A DNA stretch of 8,558 bases from contig JAZQZL010000026.1 in assembly GCA_045634005.1 (NCBI GenBank), positions 1 to 8,558 of the forward strand, read 5' to 3'. The translations under genes were made by a program, and so were the position numbers. Under the pieces are notes generated by a model. It worked only from the letters and a program-made list of their open reading frames with translations, was not told the DNA's origin and did not search any database. Positions 6,342 to 8,558 of the stretch are shown piece after piece. Position 1 is the first letter of the stretch, and the number at the start of each line of letters is the position of its first letter. Source of the stretch: Flemingiibacterium sp045634005. Lineage in GTDB: Bacteria; Bacillota; Clostridia; Oscillospirales; CAG-272.

Positions 6342-7223
6342 TTAGTCAGCGATAACGAACGGCATGATCTCGCGCTCGATAAGAGCGTAAGCTTCCTTGT
6401 CGCAGCTCTTGTAGGGCTTGCGGCACTCGCCGAAGTCGTAGCCGAGAATGTTAAGAACAGCCTTTTCGCCTGCCATAACGCCAACCTTGCAAAGAGAGGT
6501 GATGATCTCGTTGCACTCGTGCTGAACAGCGAGAGCTTCCTTCATCTTGCCCTCGTTGAAGAGCTTCTGGATCTTAACGTACTTTTCAGCCATGAAGTTG
6601 TAGGTGGAACCGATACCGCCGTCGCAGCCTGCAGCAAGACCGGAGAGGAACATCTCGTCGTAACCGTTGTAAACTACCTTGTCGGGATGGTGGCTCTTAA
6701 CAGTTTCGATGGTGAAGCAGTCGAGAGCAGTGTTCTTAAGGCCGAGGAAGTTGTCGCCTGCGATGAGGTCGCCAAGCTGCTGTGCGGAGAAGTTTACGCC
6801 CGAGAATGCGGGGATGTTGTAAACGATGCACTTAAGGGGAGTAGCGGACGCGATAGCGTTGTAGTGATCAACGATCTCGTCGTAGCTAAACTTGTAGTAG
6901 AAGGGAGCAACAGCGGAAACTGCATCGTAGCCCATCTTGTCAGCGGTCTTTGCAAGATCAACGCACTCGTCGGTGGAAACTGCACCAACGTGAGCGAGCA
7001 GGGTAACTCTGCCAGCGGTGATGTCAGCGATGGTCTGCATAAGACCCTTTCTCTGATCGTTGGTCATCATAAATACCTCTGCAGTGGAACCGCAGCAGTA
7101 GAAGCCGTCAACGCCAGCCTTGATGTTACGCTCGATAAGACGTGCAAGAGCCTTTTCGTTAACCTTGCCGTCAGCGGTGAACGGAGTCAAGAGGGCGGTG
7201 AAAACGCCGTTGAAGTTTTTCAT
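6342..7223 (-). CDS. nanA: N-acetylneuraminate lyase (sialic acid aldolase)
   Basis: This 293-residue cytoplasmic enzyme of the DapA/NanA class I aldolase family is predicted to split N-acetylneuraminate into N-acetylmannosamine and pyruvate. Visible motifs are the pyruvate-carboxylate site GST (residues 45-47, in GSTAEVF), the catalytic Tyr135 in VYNIPAFSGV, and the Schiff-base Lys163 in GLKNT. The sugar-binding YNGYDE segment (Gly187, Asp189, Glu190) and Ser206 in GGIGSTYN are also present. NIPAFSG in place of the NVPGRT type, with the missing Arg, separates it from dihydrodipicolinate synthase. One small variation is GSTAE where E. coli NanA has GSTGE. The length is standard. The start is supported by a GAGAGG-type binding site (7232-7237), 8 bases before the ATG. 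It is a single-gene unit with its own promoter and terminator, converging on the GH156-like array, which supports a shared role in sialic-acid use. Confidence 0.93.
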   Translation of the reverse strand: MKNFNGVFTALLTPFTADGKVNEKALARLIERNIKAGVDGFYCCGSTAEVFMMTNDQRKGLMQTIADITAGRVTLLAHVGAVSTDECVDLAKTADKMGYDAVSAVAPFYYKFSYDEIVDHYNAIASATPLKCIVYNIPAFSGVNFSAQQLGDLIAGDNFLGLKNTALDCFTIETVKSHHPDKVVYNGYDEMFLSGLAAGCDGGIGSTYNFMAEKYVKIQKLFNEGKMKEALAVQHECNEIITSLCKVGVMAGEKAVLNILGYDFGECRKPYKSCDKEAYALIEREIMPFVIAD

Positions 7224-7280
7224 GGGGAGTACCTCTCTTTTATGTAATTTTTTTATGATAGAACATAATATTCCTTAATA

Positions 7281-7309
7281 ATAATAGCACGAATCTATAT
7301 GCTTGTCAA
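7281..7309 (-). promoter_or_regulatory. nanA: Sigma-A-type promoter of nanA
   Basis: On the minus strand, TTGACA (7304-7309) is followed after exactly 17 bases by TATTAT (7281-7286). This is a perfect -35 and a 5-of-6 -10 box, placing the transcript start near 7274 with a leader of about 50 bases. The near-consensus boxes suggest that any control would come from a repressor; no clear operator was identified. Confidence 0.85.
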
Positions 7310-7403
7310 GTGGTTTTGCGGGAAATTTTGCCGAGTTGTTTCCGTTCGCGTAGATTCGTTAAAAATATGGCATTCTTTGCATAAAAAATTTTCTTTAATG
7401 GTA

Positions 7404-7432
7404 TTGCTAATTTGACCAATATGTGGTATAAT
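7404..7432 (+). promoter_or_regulatory. Extended -10 promoter of the ATP synthase operon
   Basis: A perfect TATAAT (7427-7432) is preceded by TGG, making an extended -10 element. A 4-of-6 -35 match, TTGCTA, sits at 7404-7409 with 17-base spacing. The ribosome binding site of the first gene follows 29 bases after the -10, so the leader is short. It diverges from the nanA promoter, with the two -35 boxes 94 bases apart. Confidence 0.75.
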
Positions 7433-7481
7433 ATACTTTGATGCAATTTGTTATACTCTACGGGAGGTGAGCATCGCTCGT

Positions 7482-7892
7482 ATGAAAAGAATAGATGCGG
7501 CTGTCGTTCGGGCAACGCTGTATATCGGCGCGTGGGAGTTGGTACTGTCCGCGCTTATGCAGGCTGTGTTCCTTATTGGCGGCTGGTGGGACTTTACCGT
7601 GCTGTGGGGAAATCTCCTTGGCGGTGCGGCGGCGGTGCTGCACTACTTCCTTATGGGAATCACCGTGCAGAAGGCGCTCGCAAAGGAAGAAAAGGAAGCG
7701 AAGGACTTAATGAAGCTTTCGCTCACGCTTCGAAATATGATGCTTGTCGCGGTAATGGTGATTGGATTTATTTTCGATTGCTTCAATATTATAGCGCTGC
7801 TTGTACCGATGCTTTTCCCGAGTATTGGTGCCAAGCTCAGCCCGATATTTATGAAAAAGGAAGAAAAGGCAGGTGACGGTGCAAATGAATAA
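7482..7892 (+). CDS. atpI: Small membrane protein, probable ATP synthase subunit I (AtpI-like)
   Basis: The protein has 136 residues with about four hydrophobic segments (roughly 13-34, 38-60, 83-100 and 101-118). A charged Lys/Glu-rich loop (around 66-79) and a charged Lys/Glu/Asp-rich C-terminus flank them. This hairpin-pair topology and the position directly before atpB fit the poorly conserved AtpI group, which in other bacteria assists c-ring assembly or ion supply. The identification rests mainly on context. I chose the ATG at 7482. An in-frame GTG at 7467 lies inside the Shine-Dalgarno sequence GGGAGGTGA (7462-7470) and is unlikely to be used. The spacing from that site to the ATG (11 bases from its end) is somewhat long. 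An overlapping frame (7448-7876) lacks hydrophobic periodicity and is rejected. The gene overlaps atpB by 8 bases. Confidence 0.75.
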   Translation: MKRIDAAVVRATLYIGAWELVLSALMQAVFLIGGWWDFTVLWGNLLGGAAAVLHYFLMGITVQKALAKEEKEAKDLMKLSLTLRNMMLVAVMVIGFIFDCFNIIALLVPMLFPSIGAKLSPIFMKKEEKAGDGANE

Positions 7893-8558
7893 AGAAAGAA
7901 GCCCTGGATTCAAGGTGGCGGATATATTCTACGTCTTTATGATGATACTTCCGCTCGCGCTCGCCGTGCTGCTTGAGATACTAACGCGCCCCGCGTCAAA
8001 CGGTATCGAGATAACGGGTGCGCAGATATTCTTCATTATACCGATGCCCCTTCAGGATTTCCCGATAACCGAGGCTCAGGTCAACTCCTGGGCGGTTATG
8101 ATAACCATCTTCTTCGCGTGTCTGTACTTTACCCACGGTATTCGTGCGGGAGTCGAAACGAAGCGTCAAATGGCGGCTGAATGGGTTGTCGAGATGACGC
8201 AGAATATGGTTCGCACCAATATGGGCGACGACAAGTACTTCGGCGGATTCCCGCCCTTCGTTGCGGCAATAATGGCGCTGTCGGCACTCTCAAGCCTTAC
8301 CTCGCTACTCGGTCTTTATCCGCCGACGTCGGATATGAACATTGTTGCAGGCTGGGCGATAATCGTGTTCGTGCTCATCACCTACTACAAGATGAAATGC
8401 GGACCGTGGCACTACGTCAAGAGCTTCTGCGAGCCTGTCGCGCTTGCTCCGCTTAACGTGATAAGCGAGGTTGCAACCCCCGTTTCGATGGCGTTCCGTC
8501 ATTACGGTAACATCATCTCGGGTAGCGTAATCTCGGTGCTCATCGCAGCGGCACTCGG
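7885..8558 (+). CDS. atpB: F0F1 ATP synthase subunit a (3' end missing)
   Basis: The frame runs from ATG 7885 through the right edge, giving 224 residues. It encodes the membrane stator subunit that forms the ion path with the c-ring. Diagnostic features are the PTSDMN segment (about 147-152), then FCEPVALAPLNVISE (181-195) and PVSMAFRHYGNIISG (199-213). Arg205 is the expected essential stator arginine (E. coli Arg210). Hydrophobic segments lie near 14-31, 69-84, 124-145 and 154-168. The family is usually about 220-270 residues, so only the last one or two helices should be missing. AGGTGA (7871-7876) lies 8 bases before the ATG. The start overlaps the end of the AtpI-like gene, a sign of translational coupling. 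The rest of the atp operon should follow to the right. Confidence 0.93.
   Translation, partial: MNKERSPGFKVADIFYVFMMILPLALAVLLEILTRPASNGIEITGAQIFFIIPMPLQDFPITEAQVNSWAVMITIFFACLYFTHGIRAGVETKRQMAAEWVVEMTQNMVRTNMGDDKYFGGFPPFVAAIMALSALSSLTSLLGLYPPTSDMNIVAGWAIIVFVLITYYKMKCGPWHYVKSFCEPVALAPLNVISEVATPVSMAFRHYGNIISGSVISVLIAAAL

Noticed and set aside
6018..6484. Short frames in the intergenic region (for example 6018-6296 and 6107-6484 minus, 5870-6067 and 6103-6315 plus)
   Set aside because: They are Arg/Ser/Ala-rich, overlap one another on both strands, lack binding sites, and run across terminators or into nanA.
6342..7223. Dihydrodipicolinate synthase (dapA) as identity for the minus-strand aldolase
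   Set aside because: It has NIPAFSG and YNGYDE motifs typical of sialic acid lyase and lacks the Arg of the dihydrodipicolinate synthase NVPGRT-type motif.
6519..7247. A 242-codon plus-strand frame opposite nanA
   Set aside because: It lies wholly over a gene with a full set of NanA catalytic residues, and its translation shows no recognisable motif. It is a codon-use shadow.
7467..7469. GTG at 7467 as the start of the AtpI-like protein
   Set aside because: It lies within the Shine-Dalgarno sequence GGGAGGTGA and has no binding site of its own; the ATG at 7482 is better placed.
7448..7876. A 142-codon frame overlapping the AtpI-like gene
   Set aside because: It begins before the ribosome binding site, and its translation is rich in Gly, Arg and Tyr without membrane periodicity, while the alternative frame gives a four-helix protein coupled to atpB.

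Overview
The window looks like a piece of a gut-type Firmicutes genome, most likely an uncultured member of the Clostridia. Three things suggest this: strong GGAGG-type ribosome binding sites, sigma-A-like promoters, and an F-type ATP synthase operon that opens with a subunit-I-like gene followed by atpB. The host assignment is an inference from these traits; base composition and taxonomy were not computed.

Positions 1-5772 hold four consecutive, same-strand paralogous genes, the first cut by the left edge. They encode TIM-barrel-type hydrolases of about 480-491 residues. They are packed like an operon, with gaps of 2-22 bases and a good ribosome binding site before each complete gene. Their conserved Arg-x-x-Asp-x-His motif, a second Arg 68 residues further on, and a late Asn-Asn pair match the active-site layout I recall for GH156, the inverting exo-sialidase family founded on EnvSia156. 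A strong intrinsic terminator (5876-5917) closes the array. The paralogues differ at likely active-site positions: the fourth replaces the first Asn of the pair with Thr and a conserved His with Arg.

Positions 5918-6297 hold no credible gene but contain several perfect or near-perfect inverted repeats. On the minus strand, 6342-7223 encodes an N-acetylneuraminate lyase (nanA) with its own terminator and a near-consensus promoter. It converges on the hydrolase array. The adjacency supports a sialic-acid scavenging locus: the GH156-like enzymes would free sialic acid and NanA would split it into N-acetylmannosamine and pyruvate. The three complete GH156-like proteins have no signal peptide, so cleavage may occur in the cytoplasm on imported sialosides. 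No transporter, nanE, nanK, nagA or nagB lies in the window.

Divergent from nanA, a second promoter drives a small four-helix membrane protein (AtpI-like, 7482-7892) overlapping atpB (7885 to the right edge, incomplete). This is the start of a housekeeping ATP synthase operon and marks the right-hand boundary of the sialic-acid locus.
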